A stretch of DNA of 64,000 nt from an uncultured Clostridia bacterium (GTDB lineage: Bacteria > Bacillota > Clostridia > Christensenellales > UBA1242). Position 1 is the stretch's first letter. The number at the start of each line of letters is the position of its first letter. The stretch spans positions 1 through 64,000 of the forward strand of contig CALWFB010000004.1 in assembly GCA_944377485.1 (NCBI GenBank). The letters are read 5' to 3'. Below are positions 25,091-33,912 of this stretch, in pieces. The position numbers were made by a program, and so were the translations under genes. The notes under the pieces were generated by a model. It saw only the letters and a program-made list of their open reading frames with translations. It had not been told where the DNA came from and made no database searches.

Positions 25091-26272
25091 CTACACGTCT
25101 TCAATCACTTCCACACAAGGCAATTTTTTACCTTGCAATAACATTAAAGATGCGCCACCGCCAGTAGATAGATGAGTCACCTTTTTAGCTACACCCAAAG
25201 ATTGGATTGCTGCCACACTGTCACCGCCACCAATTACAGATATGGATTTACTTTTTGCTACATATTTAGCGATTTTGTTTGTACCTTTTTTAAACTTTTC
25301 GTATTCATATACGCCAACTGGTCCATTCCAAACAATCGTCTTTGCTTTTTTAATTATTTTTTTGAAAGCTTTAATCGTCTTTGGACCAATATCCATACCT
25401 TGATAATCATCTGCAATAAAGCCACTATTAAACAATTTAACTTCTGCATCTTCGCTAAATTCTTTTGCGCCTACGTTGTCAATTGGTAAAACAATTTTTA
25501 CTCCTTTTTCTTTTGCCTTATCTAAAATTTCATTTGCCAAATCAATTTTAGTATTATCAACAATGGACATTCCCACATTTCCACCGATTGCCTTGATGAA
25601 AGTATATGCCATACCACCACCAATCAAAATCGTATCTACTTTGTCAAGCAAGTTCTCAATTACCGGCAATTTATCAGCAACCTTAGCACCACCTAAAATC
25701 GCAACAAATGGGTGGTCAGGATTGTTTAAAACTTTATCAAAAATCAACAATTCTTGTTCTACCAAAAAGCCAACAGCAGATGGCAACAATTTTGCTACAC
25801 CATAAGTAGACGCATGCTTTCTATGTGCAGTAGCGAATGCTTCCAACACATATATGTCAGCAAGTCCTGCTAAATATTTTGCGAACTTTTCATCGTTCTC
25901 ATCTTCTTCTTTGTAAAATCTAATATTTTCAAGCATCAACACGTCGCCGTCATTCATTTTATCTACCATTTCAATAGTAGATTTATCTAAAATGTCTTCG
26001 GCGAAAGATACCGGTTTATCTAAAAGTTTTGATAACCTTGCAAGTACTGGCCTTAGGGATAATTTAGGGTCAACTTGCCCATTAGGTCTTCCCAAATGTG
26101 AACACAATATTACACGAGCATTATGTTCAATTAAATAATTGATTGTTGGTAGAGTTGCAGTGATTCGAGTATCGTCTACGATTTTCAATTCAGCGTTCAT
26201 TGGCACATTATAGTCCACTCTAAGAAACACTCTTTTGCCGCTGACGTCAATATCTCTAATTGTTTTTTTCAT
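25091..26272 (-). CDS. pgk: Phosphoglycerate kinase
   Basis: It makes ATP from 1,3-bisphosphoglycerate. 393 residues from MKKTIRDIDV, with FLRVDYNVPMN, CSHLGRPNG, the hinge region, LGGAKVADKL and the nucleotide loop VIGGGDSVAA and LSTGGGASL. GGAG lies 6 nt before 26272; the upstream in-frame TTG at 26284 is not needed. It is the first gene of the pgk-tpiA-gpmI operon. Glyceraldehyde-3-phosphate dehydrogenase is not in the window. Confidence 0.95.
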   Translation of the reverse strand: MKKTIRDIDVSGKRVFLRVDYNVPMNAELKIVDDTRITATLPTINYLIEHNARVILCSHLGRPNGQVDPKLSLRPVLARLSKLLDKPVSFAEDILDKSTIEMVDKMNDGDVLMLENIRFYKEEDENDEKFAKYLAGLADIYVLEAFATAHRKHASTYGVAKLLPSAVGFLVEQELLIFDKVLNNPDHPFVAILGGAKVADKLPVIENLLDKVDTILIGGGMAYTFIKAIGGNVGMSIVDNTKIDLANEILDKAKEKGVKIVLPIDNVGAKEFSEDAEVKLFNSGFIADDYQGMDIGPKTIKAFKKIIKKAKTIVWNGPVGVYEYEKFKKGTNKIAKYVAKSKSISVIGGGDSVAAIQSLGVAKKVTHLSTGGGASLMLLQGKKLPCVEVIEDV

Positions 26273-26337
26273 CATTGTCTCCAAAAAATAAAATATCCAC
26301 TTAATATTTATTGCAATTATTATATCACAGGTTAAAA

Positions 26338-26853
26338 TTATTTCAAAATAATTTTAGAATATTTGTTAAATTTTCTATTCATTTTACCATTTTCGACCGT
26401 GCAGACACCAAAATTATCACAGAATATATAAATCTTTCGTTTTGCACAATGATTTATATTTGGATAAATTCGTTTTTTTGATAAAATAATTTTATTGCAT
26501 TTTTTATAATCAGTATTTTCCGTTCCTACAATAAAACATTTACCTTTTACAAAAATTTTAGCACCTTGTTTCGCATTGGTAATATGGATTTTTTCACCAT
26601 CACAAACAATGATAGATTTGCGAGTAGTATCTTTTGAAATCACATTTACACCAGCGGCAACAATTGAATGTAAACTTTTTGCTAAACTCATCAATTCTTT
26701 TGTGACAACCGCTTGTTTCATCAATTCATTGCATATATCATAATCATAAATTATACCGAAATTAAAAATTAATAAATCGCATCTACTTAACTTTACAAAA
26801 TAATTTAAATAAAATGACTTATAACTGCCACCCGCCACACAAATTATCTTCAT
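26338..26853 (-). CDS. Hypothetical protein, 171 aa, possibly a degenerate nitrilase-like fold
   Basis: The alternating strand and helix pattern and the stretch SLAKSLHSIVAAGVNVIS followed by IIVCDGEKI resemble part of the carbon-nitrogen hydrolase fold, but the catalytic Glu-Lys-Cys set is not evident and it is much shorter than that family (about 260). It is Cys-rich (eight or so), basic at the C-terminus, and has no signal peptide. There is no Shine-Dalgarno site; TAAAAT lies 5 nt before the ATG, a weaker leaderless candidate. It is located after pgk on the same strand. Confidence 0.5.
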   Translation of the reverse strand: MKIICVAGGSYKSFYLNYFVKLSRCDLLIFNFGIIYDYDICNELMKQAVVTKELMSLAKSLHSIVAAGVNVISKDTTRKSIIVCDGEKIHITNAKQGAKIFVKGKCFIVGTENTDYKKCNKIILSKKRIYPNINHCAKRKIYIFCDNFGVCTVENGKMNRKFNKYSKIILK

Positions 26854-27004
26854 ATTTCATTTTATGCAGAAGCAATGAAATTGATAAATATTGAAGATTT
26901 TAGATTTTTTATTATTTATAAAGTTTTTAAAACTAAAATTCATTTCATGTTTTATATATAATCACAAAATTTAAATTAGAAATTGAAATTTATCATGCGT
27001 TGTG

Positions 27005-27337
27005 CTATATACAATCAACTGTTGCATTTAATACTGTTTCAATATTTGGATTCTTTATGTAATAAATTATATTTTTCCCATTTCTGTCCGATGAAACTAT
27101 ATCAATAGATTTTAAAATTTTTAATTGATGACTTATTGTAGTTTGGTTTTGGCTTAAAATTAATGAAATATCTCCTACACATAAGGGCTTTATAGTTAAC
27201 AAAATAATGATTTTCAATCGTGTGTCATCACTAAATGCGTAGAAAAAACTTGTCATATTCTTCAAATCCGTTTTATTAGGCATATAATGACGCAGTGCAA
27301 TTTCTTCTCTACAATCTAATTTACAATCTAAATTCAT
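27005..27337 (-). CDS. ArsR-family transcription regulator, probable metal sensor
   Basis: 110 residues with a winged helix: DDTRLKIIILL, then PLCVGDISLILSQNQTTISHQLKIL as the recognition helix, and a beta-wing (SSDRNGKNIIYYI). Cysteines at residues 5 and 9 and in LCVGD recall the CadC/SmtB metal site made by an N-terminal Cys pair plus an alpha-3 Cys. A further Cys is at the end (VDCI). No efflux pump is adjacent. It is divergent from the small membrane gene at 27441, which may be its target. Confidence 0.75.
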   Translation of the reverse strand: MNLDCKLDCREEIALRHYMPNKTDLKNMTSFFYAFSDDTRLKIIILLTIKPLCVGDISLILSQNQTTISHQLKILKSIDIVSSDRNGKNIIYYIKNPNIETVLNATVDCI

Positions 27338-27440
27338 AAAAAAAGAATAACATAAAAATTTTAAATTATATATTTTTCACAATATCTAATTTTGACGAAT
27401 AAATAAAATAAACGAAAAAAAATATATAAGGAGCAAGAAA

Positions 27441-27623
27441 ATGAACACTGCATTCTACATATTATTCGCAATTTTGATTTCAATTATTGCACAAGCGACA
27501 AACACCAATCTTGCAAACAACACCACATTCCTTCTATTATTACTTCTCGCATTGGGCGCATACAATCAAAATGGTGATAGAAACAATTGTTGTGTGTATG
27601 GGCAACAACGTAGTTTCTTCTAA
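27441..27623 (+). CDS. Small membrane protein, 60 aa
   Basis: Not recognised. It has two hydrophobic stretches (about 4-18 and 29-42) around a polar NTNLANNT turn, then a polar end with a CC pair (NNCCVYGQQRSFF). A good AAGGAG site gives confidence that it is translated. It is divergent from an ArsR-type regulator; the double Cys could link it to a metal response, but that is speculation. Confidence 0.55.
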   Translation: MNTAFYILFAILISIIAQATNTNLANNTTFLLLLLLALGAYNQNGDRNNCCVYGQQRSFF

Positions 27624-27624
27624 A

Positions 27625-27662
27625 AAAATTAGCACTCTAATATGAATTAAACTGCTAATTTT
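27625..27662. terminator. Weak bidirectional terminator
   Basis: AAAATTAGCA/TGCTAATTTT stem with a long loop between convergent genes. Confidence 0.5.
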
Positions 27663-27677
27663 CAATTGTTTTCATTT

Positions 27678-29240
27678 CTATTTTAATTTATAGCCCATCT
27701 TTTTTGGAATAAAAATCTTTTTGTCCATTATTTTCAGATTCTTTGAGATTCTAGGTTTAAATTCCATATTTGCAAGAATATCTTTTTTAAGGTCCACATT
27801 TGGTGCTATTTCTACCAATTCTATTCCCTTAGCAGTCAATTTGAATACCGCCCTTTCGGTCACATATGTGATATCCTGCTTGTTTTTTATCGCATTTTTG
27901 GCAGAAAAACTAATCTGTTGAACCCTGTCTACAAATTTTTTTACTTTGCCTTCATTCTTAATTTTCAAACCTTTACTATTAACTTGAACGTCAAGCCCAC
28001 TTGAAGTAAATGTACCAATAAATACTATTTTAGGAGTATTTTGCGTTATATTAATAAATCCGCCCGGACCAAATACTCGTTTCCCAAATTTTGACACATT
28101 TACATTTCCTTCTCTATCCACTTCAGCAAGTCCTAACACTGCACAATCTAACATTCCTCCATCGTACAAATCAAACATATCTGAATCTGGAATGATTGAA
28201 TCTGGGTTGTATGCAATACCAAAAGTCACTCCGCTCTGTGCTACTCCACCAGTTATTCCTGTTTCAACTGAGGTCGTCATATCTTCTATTCCTCCCTCTT
28301 CATTTAAAACATTAGCAACCAATTCAGGCATGCCAACTCCTAAGTTCACCAATACACCTTTATTCAATTCCATCATTGCACGTCTAGCACATATCTTCCT
28401 AATGCTCATTTCTATCGGTTTGATTTCACTTAATTCAATTCTTTTTTTACCAACTAAACCTGGGATATGTTTTGGAATATTATATTCCCCTAACGATTTA
28501 TCAGGTGGTGTGACAATAACATAATCAACCAAACGTTCTGGAATTAGCACATCTTTTGCTTTTAGTTCACCATATTCAACTACTTTTTCAACTTCGGCAA
28601 TCACTATTCCCCCAGAATTATGTGCCGCTGCTGCAAGTTGAAATTGTTCCCCAATGATAGGTTCCCATTCAAGAGATAAATTACCTTTTTTGTCTGCATA
28701 TGTTGCTTTTATTATTGAAACATTGATAGGGAATGATTTATAGAACAATTTTTCTTCTCCACCTATATCAATAAGTTCAACTATTGGCTCAACTTCTTCT
28801 GCTTTTTGGTTTAATCTCGCACTCTCAATCCTAGGGTCAACAAAAGTATTTAGTCCTACATGTGTAATTACTCCCGGTTTCTTACCTGCTATTGCTCGTA
28901 ATAAGTGAGTATAAACTCCCAATGGAATCCCAAATGCTGGAAATTGATTTTCTCCTACCGCTTCACCGAATTTCTTTGCTTTCCCATAATGGGTGCATAT
29001 TGCCTTCCCTGTTAAACCAGGTTCAGCCAAACAATTAAGACCAACATCATCGTCTGTCAAATTTCCAGGAATAATACCTGCCGCCACTGTCAGATTTTTT
29101 GGACATTTATTCTTTCTAAATCTATTTACGAGTGCTTTTAATGTTGCTTCTGGTGAACCACTTCCTCCTGAACCACTTATTGCTATTGTATCATTTGTTT
29201 TTATTAATTTTGCAGCCTCAACTGCGCTTATAATTTTCAT
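27678..29240 (-). CDS. Acyl-CoA:carboxylate CoA-transferase (propionate CoA-transferase type)
   Basis: A family I CoA-transferase moving CoA between short-chain acids, as in propionate or butyrate fermentation. In 520 residues both halves are fused: GSGGSGSPEATLKAL at the N-terminus, NLGVGMPELVAN in the second half, and the catalytic Glu in SVETGITGG (about residue 330). The length matches propionate CoA-transferase (Pct). It is a single gene with GGGG upstream, so the physiological substrate cannot be read from context. It supports a fermentative lifestyle. Confidence 0.85.
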   Translation of the reverse strand: MKIISAVEAAKLIKTNDTIAISGSGGSGSPEATLKALVNRFRKNKCPKNLTVAAGIIPGNLTDDDVGLNCLAEPGLTGKAICTHYGKAKKFGEAVGENQFPAFGIPLGVYTHLLRAIAGKKPGVITHVGLNTFVDPRIESARLNQKAEEVEPIVELIDIGGEEKLFYKSFPINVSIIKATYADKKGNLSLEWEPIIGEQFQLAAAAHNSGGIVIAEVEKVVEYGELKAKDVLIPERLVDYVIVTPPDKSLGEYNIPKHIPGLVGKKRIELSEIKPIEMSIRKICARRAMMELNKGVLVNLGVGMPELVANVLNEEGGIEDMTTSVETGITGGVAQSGVTFGIAYNPDSIIPDSDMFDLYDGGMLDCAVLGLAEVDREGNVNVSKFGKRVFGPGGFINITQNTPKIVFIGTFTSSGLDVQVNSKGLKIKNEGKVKKFVDRVQQISFSAKNAIKNKQDITYVTERAVFKLTAKGIELVEIAPNVDLKKDILANMEFKPRISKNLKIMDKKIFIPKKMGYKLK

Positions 29241-29365
29241 ATCCCACCCCTAATTAAAATTAGTTTACCATATTTTCGACAAATTAAACAACTATTTTTA
29301 TTTAATGAAAATGAAAAATATTTTTATATCCATTATAAACAATTCAAAATTTTTCTATTACACAA

Positions 29366-29396
29366 AAAAACAAGCATTTTAAATATGCTTGTTTTT
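29366..29396 (-). terminator. Intrinsic terminator after the acyltransferase
   Basis: AAAAACAAGCAT/ATGCTTGTTTTT stem with T-runs on both strands. Confidence 0.85.
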
Positions 29397-29410
29397 CAAT
29401 AATCTGATGA

Positions 29411-31021
29411 TTATTTAGTTTTCTTAGTAGTTGTTTTCTTAACACTAGTAGTTTTTACAGGAGTGCTAGCAGTCTTCTTGCTAGATGCTGTTTTTGTACT
29501 AGGTTTTGCTGTTTCTTTATTAGTAGCTGCAGCTTTTGTGGCTTGCTTTGGAGCAGCCTTAGTAGTCGTGCTACGTGTAGAAACAGTTTTAGGAGTTGAT
29601 TTTTTCTTTGGTTGAACTTCTTCTTTAACTTCTACTTTTTCAACTTTTGCTTCATTATCTTCAACAGCAGTCACAGGCACTGTCTCACCATTACTTGCAA
29701 CTATTGCTTCTGTCCTAACAGTTTTATTCTTTCTAATTACAAATTTATCCATCAAGAATTTAACAATGCAACCCAATACAACTGAAATTGCTGTCACAAC
29801 CCAGAACACTTCTGCCCAAGAATATGGAGTAGCTGGATTTTTGCCTCGAATTTCAACATAAAAGTAGATGAAAGGCATATGAAGCATATAGATATATAAT
29901 GCTGAACCACCAAGATAGTCCAAAACTTTTGCTGTATACTTATTGTTTAATAATGCCGTCACATAATCTTTTCCTAATAAAGTCAAAGTAACCAAAACGA
30001 TACACAACAAATGAATTGTTGTCCTGTATGTCCAATTGTTGGTAACCACCGAAGGTACATCTCCACTAGCCACTGAATTGTTGATGATAAATTCACCTGC
30101 AAGCCACTCAGGTTGAATAGTAAACATCACAATTAGCACAGCAACTGCTAAATATACGATAGTCAAAATCACTTTGGTAGCGATATTGTAATTTAATTTT
30201 TTCAACTTTTCGACAGCGTAATAGATGATTACTCCACCACACATTCCGATAAGCACGAACAACAAGCCATTGTTGAATCCTATCACGCCAGTGCTGACAG
30301 CGGAACCAGTCACGCTAGGGTTCGTTGAATATTGTTCACCTAAAGTTGAGAAAGCTGCTTGAGAAGCACGTGTACCGCTCCAAGCCCACCATCCACCTAA
30401 GAACACGAACAAGAATGGTGCGATGAATCCTGCGAATACATCTTCATTTTTACACATTGCCCAATAGATAATGTAAGAACATATCAAAAGTCCTGATATG
30501 AACCACATAGCGCCATTTGCCTGACTATAGGCAGCTGGATAACCTGCAGCATACAATCCCAAGAATTCCCACAACCCATTAAATACTGAGTTAATTGCTA
30601 CTGCAAAAGTACTTTCTTGGAAAATAGCAACTGCTATCACGCCCAAGATAATGCCTAATGCTAGCACAGGAAGCAATGCTTTGATTCTACCCCAAAGGTA
30701 TTCCCAAGCACGACCACTGGCAGTCCTTGAAGCATATTCAGGATTGGCTTGCAATCTCTTGAAATGCTTGACTAAGAAATAACCAGCAGTTAAGGTGAAC
30801 ACAAATAGAATTTCACCAGCCCCAGCCATCCAGGTAGCCGCTTCTATAATTCCTGCCATAGTGCGAGGAGCCAAGATGGTACCGATGTGATAGCCGAGAA
30901 TTGCGATAGCGAAGAAGAAACGCCAAAATTCAATAGCATGATTTCTCTCCGACTTCTTTTGAGCAACCGTTTGAACTTGCTGAGTTTCAACAGGTTGTTC
31001 ATTCACGATTTCTTTTGTCAT
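29411..31021 (-). CDS. Acyltransferase-3 family membrane protein with basic low-complexity tail
   Basis: 536 residues. Residues 25-440 are an OafA/NolL-like integral membrane O-acyltransferase with about ten helices; the first helix carries RNHAIEFWRFFFAIAILGYH, containing the conserved Arg and the probable active-site His. Such enzymes acetylate cell-surface glycans. The last 110 residues are Lys-, Thr-, Ala- and Ser-rich (KKTT, TKAA repeats) and probably disordered and cytosolic. The start at 31021 follows GGGGG; a GTG at 31039 is less likely. Codon use in the transmembrane part is somewhat GC-richer than its neighbours. Confidence 0.85.
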   Translation of the reverse strand: MTKEIVNEQPVETQQVQTVAQKKSERNHAIEFWRFFFAIAILGYHIGTILAPRTMAGIIEAATWMAGAGEILFVFTLTAGYFLVKHFKRLQANPEYASRTASGRAWEYLWGRIKALLPVLALGIILGVIAVAIFQESTFAVAINSVFNGLWEFLGLYAAGYPAAYSQANGAMWFISGLLICSYIIYWAMCKNEDVFAGFIAPFLFVFLGGWWAWSGTRASQAAFSTLGEQYSTNPSVTGSAVSTGVIGFNNGLLFVLIGMCGGVIIYYAVEKLKKLNYNIATKVILTIVYLAVAVLIVMFTIQPEWLAGEFIINNSVASGDVPSVVTNNWTYRTTIHLLCIVLVTLTLLGKDYVTALLNNKYTAKVLDYLGGSALYIYMLHMPFIYFYVEIRGKNPATPYSWAEVFWVVTAISVVLGCIVKFLMDKFVIRKNKTVRTEAIVASNGETVPVTAVEDNEAKVEKVEVKEEVQPKKKSTPKTVSTRSTTTKAAPKQATKAAATNKETAKPSTKTASSKKTASTPVKTTSVKKTTTKKTK

Positions 31022-31094
31022 TTTACCCCCTTTTATCACTAACTAAGAAAACGTTAGATATAAAGATTATGTGCAAAAAAATAAAAAAAGTCAA

Positions 31095-31652
31095 TTATTT
31101 TTTCTTTTTTTTGACTTTTTCATTTTTATTTGTTAAAATTTCTCGCAATTTCATGAATTCTATATAGGTTTTATTGCTCATACACTGTTTTTTTAGCAAA
31201 ACAACATTTTGCTCATTGAATACTAAAAATATATAATCTTTTTGAACTTTTATACTAGATAAATCTTTGGCATAATACGTATTAGTACCTAAAATTTTTT
31301 CTTTTATCATAAAAGTTTCAGTAATTTTTTCATTTTCATATATTACTCGTACTTTTGTCACTTTGTTTAAATCAGATGATAAGAAAAACATTTTTTGTTT
31401 TCTCTGATTAAACCAAAGTGCAACATAATCAACCAAGAAATATCCAACAATCAAAATTATCGTAGCAATACCAATTGTCCAATAACTTTTCTTTTCAATA
31501 ATTCCACCAATTGAAACCATTATTCCAATAATAGAAACAATTATTACTAATAAGTTAACAATTCCAGTTTTTTTTCTATTTTTGAATTTAAATAAATATT
31601 TGGTTGCAGCCAAATTATCTTCTAATTCATAATTATATATGCATTCGTTCAT
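31095..31652 (-). CDS. Membrane protein, 185 aa, unknown function, leaderless
   Basis: Not recognised. The start at 31652 (MNECIYNYELE) is set by a promoter whose -10 box ends 7 nt before the ATG. It has two membrane segments (about 37-55 and 60-80) followed by a basic cytosolic part with beta strands (ITETFMIKEKIL, DYIFLVFNEQNVVLL), which resembles YcxB-like proteins in layout only. The C-terminus is Lys-rich. No Shine-Dalgarno site. It lies between trpS and the acyltransferase on the same strand. Confidence 0.6.
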   Translation of the reverse strand: MNECIYNYELEDNLAATKYLFKFKNRKKTGIVNLLVIIVSIIGIMVSIGGIIEKKSYWTIGIATIILIVGYFLVDYVALWFNQRKQKMFFLSSDLNKVTKVRVIYENEKITETFMIKEKILGTNTYYAKDLSSIKVQKDYIFLVFNEQNVVLLKKQCMSNKTYIEFMKLREILTNKNEKVKKKKK

Positions 31653-31659
31653 TTGTAAT

Positions 31660-31688
31660 ATAATATCAAATATAAATGTAAAAGTAAA
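31660..31688 (-). promoter_or_regulatory. Leaderless promoter of the 185-aa membrane protein gene
   Basis: TTTACT, 17 bp, TATTAT with TG extension; 7 nt to the ATG. Confidence 0.65.
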
Positions 31689-31724
31689 CAAAATTTCAAA
31701 TCTAAACCGACAATGAAAAAGGAA

Positions 31725-32768
31725 TTAATTGAAATAATTAATTCCCATACTTGTCTTTAACTTGATTAAATTTTTATGAGCAACTTTTCTTGCTTCCATT
31801 GTGCCATCATATAAAATTTTCATAATAGCAGCTGGATTTTTTGCAAACTCTTTTCTTTTCTCTCTTATTGGTGTAATCAATTCTTGCAATATTTCATTTA
31901 AAAATTTTTTAATTTTCATATCGCCCAAGCCACCACGAGAGTAATGCACTTTTAATTCATCTAATGATTTATACTCTGGTAAATATTTTTCAAAATGCTC
32001 AGGGCGAGAAAACACATCTAAATATGTGAACACTGTATTTCCTTCCACTTTGCCAGGGTCAGAAACATGAATATGGTCAGGGTCTGTATACATTGAAAAT
32101 ACTTTTTGTTTTATTTCTTCTGGTTCATCGGATAAATAAATGCAGTTATTTAAACTCTTGCTCATCTTTGCTTTTCCATCAGTACCAACTAACCTATATG
32201 AATTTTCATTATCTGGAAGAACTGCTTTCGGTTCAATTAATGTTTCTCCATACAAATTATTAAATGAACGAACAATTTCTCTAGTTTGTTCAATCATCGG
32301 CAATTGGTCATCACCCACTGGAACAATGTTCGCATTAAATGCTGTGATATCCGCTGCTTGACTGACTGGATATGTCAAAAATCCCATAGGGATTGAATTG
32401 TTAAAATCTTTTTGTTTCAATTCTTCTTTCACAGTAGGGTTTCGTTCCAATCTTGATAAAGTGACTAAATTCATATAATAAAATGTGAATTCAGTCAGTT
32501 CGCTCACCTCACTTTGAATGAAAAATGTCACTTTTTGGGGGTCAAGACCCACTGCTAAATAATCTAAAATTACTTCCATTACATTATCTCGAACCTTTTG
32601 TACATTGCCAAAATTATCTGTCAGAGCCTGTGAGTCAGCTATCATGATATAAAACTTATCATAACCACCTTTGTTTTGAAGTTCTATTCTTCTTTTTAAA
32701 CTACCAACATAATGCCCCAAATGTAATCTACCTGTTGGTCTATCACCTGTCAAAATTATATCTTTCAT
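31725..32768 (-). CDS. trpS: Tryptophanyl-tRNA synthetase
   Basis: A class I synthetase charging tRNA-Trp. 347 residues with the HIGH-type motif GRLHLGHYVG (the TGDRPTGRLHLGHY start is typical), the specificity region PVGDDQLPMIEQTREI, and the KMSKS motif in KAKMSKSLNN. AAGGAG precedes the ATG. The 380-nt upstream stretch contains a hairpin terminator and a short Trp-containing reading frame, suggesting attenuation; no typical T-box was found. Confidence 0.95.
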   Translation of the reverse strand: MKDIILTGDRPTGRLHLGHYVGSLKRRIELQNKGGYDKFYIMIADSQALTDNFGNVQKVRDNVMEVILDYLAVGLDPQKVTFFIQSEVSELTEFTFYYMNLVTLSRLERNPTVKEELKQKDFNNSIPMGFLTYPVSQAADITAFNANIVPVGDDQLPMIEQTREIVRSFNNLYGETLIEPKAVLPDNENSYRLVGTDGKAKMSKSLNNCIYLSDEPEEIKQKVFSMYTDPDHIHVSDPGKVEGNTVFTYLDVFSRPEHFEKYLPEYKSLDELKVHYSRGGLGDMKIKKFLNEILQELITPIREKRKEFAKNPAAIMKILYDGTMEARKVAHKNLIKLKTSMGINYFN

Positions 32769-32927
32769 ATTTTCTCCTTTTTTATTCTACCTAAAATTTT
32801 ATTAAAATGCAAATATTTAAATTTAATCGCAAAAATATTAACTTTTAAAACTTAAATATTTAATAAAAATTAATTAAAATTGTTTTTTTTATATGATTTC
32901 AATTATTAATTCCAATAATTTTAATTA

Positions 32928-33002
32928 TTAATTCCAATAATTTTCAATTATTATTAAAAATTTAAAGCCAATTTTACCTTTTATATTTATATTATTTACC
33001 AT
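32928..33002 (-). CDS. Possible 24-codon leader peptide upstream of trpS
   Basis: ATG at 33002 preceded by AGGAG at good spacing; the frame ends with ENYWN and a stop, so its only Trp codon is the second to last. A 22-bp sequence (AAAATTATTGGAATTAATAATT) repeats at its 3' end and just past it. It lies after a terminator-like hairpin and 160 nt before trpS. A single Trp codon is weak evidence for attenuation. Confidence 0.3.
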   Translation of the reverse strand: MVNNINIKGKIGFKFLIIIENYWN

Positions 33003-33009
33003 ATTTACT

Positions 33010-33186
33010 CCTAATAAAAAATACTGTCAACAATGAATTATGCTATATGACAGTATTTATTTTAAATTTATATTGATAAACAAAAACTATACATATAGCA
33101 AAACTATATGTTCCACCAATAATTTAAATTTTTGTTTATATTAATCGTCATGTAGATATAATATATCAAAAAAATCAAAAAGTCAA
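33010..33186 (-). promoter_or_regulatory. Structured region upstream of trpS: promoter, nested hairpin, terminator
   Basis: On the minus strand: TTGACT (33186-33181) and a TATTAT-like -10 box; a nested hairpin (33139-33129 with 33086-33076, inner ACATATAG/CTATATGT); then AATACTGTCA/TGACAGTATT (33057-33048 with 33029-33020) followed by a T-run at 33019-33012, an intrinsic terminator. The rest of the gap, 32769-32927, is AT-rich with no further motif. This could be an attenuated leader or a separate small RNA of about 130 nt. Confidence 0.5.
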
Positions 33187-33235
33187 TAAATTTAGTCTTT
33201 TAAATTAGAATAAAAATACAACAAACACTTTTCTG

Positions 33236-33264
33236 TTGACTTTTCTAATTTTAAATATTAATAT
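33236..33264 (+). promoter_or_regulatory. Promoter of the GNAT gene
   Basis: TTGACT, 17 bp, TAATAT, followed by AAGGAG and the ATG at 33290. Confidence 0.65.
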
Positions 33265-33289
33265 AAAAACATTAACATAAGGAGAAAAA

Positions 33290-33871
33290 ATGTTGTATAA
33301 AAAATTTGAAGGGAAAAAAATTTATTTTGCACCAATAGACAACCAAAACATTGAGTTAATCACAAAATGGATGAACGATGAAACTTTAACAAGAGGAACT
33401 GGACGTGTAGCACAAGTTTTTACTGAAACTGCTCAAAAGGAATTGATGGAAGAAAATTCTAAGAAAACAGACAATTACCAATTTTATGTGGTTAGAAAAA
33501 ATGATGACAAAATTTTGGGAATATATAATTTACATCATATTAAGCAAGTACACCAATTTGCAAAAGTTGGCGGACTCATAGGTGAAATAGACGAACGAGG
33601 AAAAGGCTATGGTAGTGAAGCCCTCAGAATGTTATGTGATTTTGCTTTCAATATACTTAATTTACATACACTTGTTGCTGACATCTATTCTTTCAATTAT
33701 CCCTCTATAAAATCAGCAGAAAAAGTTGGATTTAAAAAAGTTGGTGAAATTAAAGAATGCTATTACTTTGGAGGAAAATTTTATAATCAAATCATTTTAG
33801 AAATCACAAAAGACGAATTTAATAAAAAATATAAAACCTTTGTATTACCTATACCAGATAAAATTAAATAA
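33290..33871 (+). CDS. GNAT-family N-acetyltransferase (RimJ/RimL type)
   Basis: 193 residues. The acetyl-CoA loop is GEIDERGKGYGSEALRML (about residues 99-116), with the Q/RxxGxG/A pattern RGKGYG; later LHTLVADIYSFNYPSIKSAEKVGFKKVGEI is the typical RimJ/RimL end. It probably acetylates a protein N-terminus, amino sugar or small amine; the target is unknown. It has a good AAGGAG site and its own promoter and terminator. Confidence 0.85.
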   Translation: MLYKKFEGKKIYFAPIDNQNIELITKWMNDETLTRGTGRVAQVFTETAQKELMEENSKKTDNYQFYVVRKNDDKILGIYNLHHIKQVHQFAKVGGLIGEIDERGKGYGSEALRMLCDFAFNILNLHTLVADIYSFNYPSIKSAEKVGFKKVGEIKECYYFGGKFYNQIILEITKDEFNKKYKTFVLPIPDKIK

Positions 33872-33872
33872 T

Positions 33873-33901
33873 AAAAAAAATCTCGCATTTGCGAGATTTT
33901 T
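33873..33901. terminator. Bidirectional terminator between the GNAT gene and tuf
   Basis: AAAAATCTCGCA/TGCGAGATTTTT stem serving the convergent genes. Confidence 0.9.
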
Positions 33902-33912
33902 AATTTTTAAAA

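Noticed and set aside
33104-33118. GGTGGAAC element upstream of trpS as a T-box
   Set aside because: It resembles the T-box core, but stem I, the specifier loop and the usual position next to the terminator are missing.
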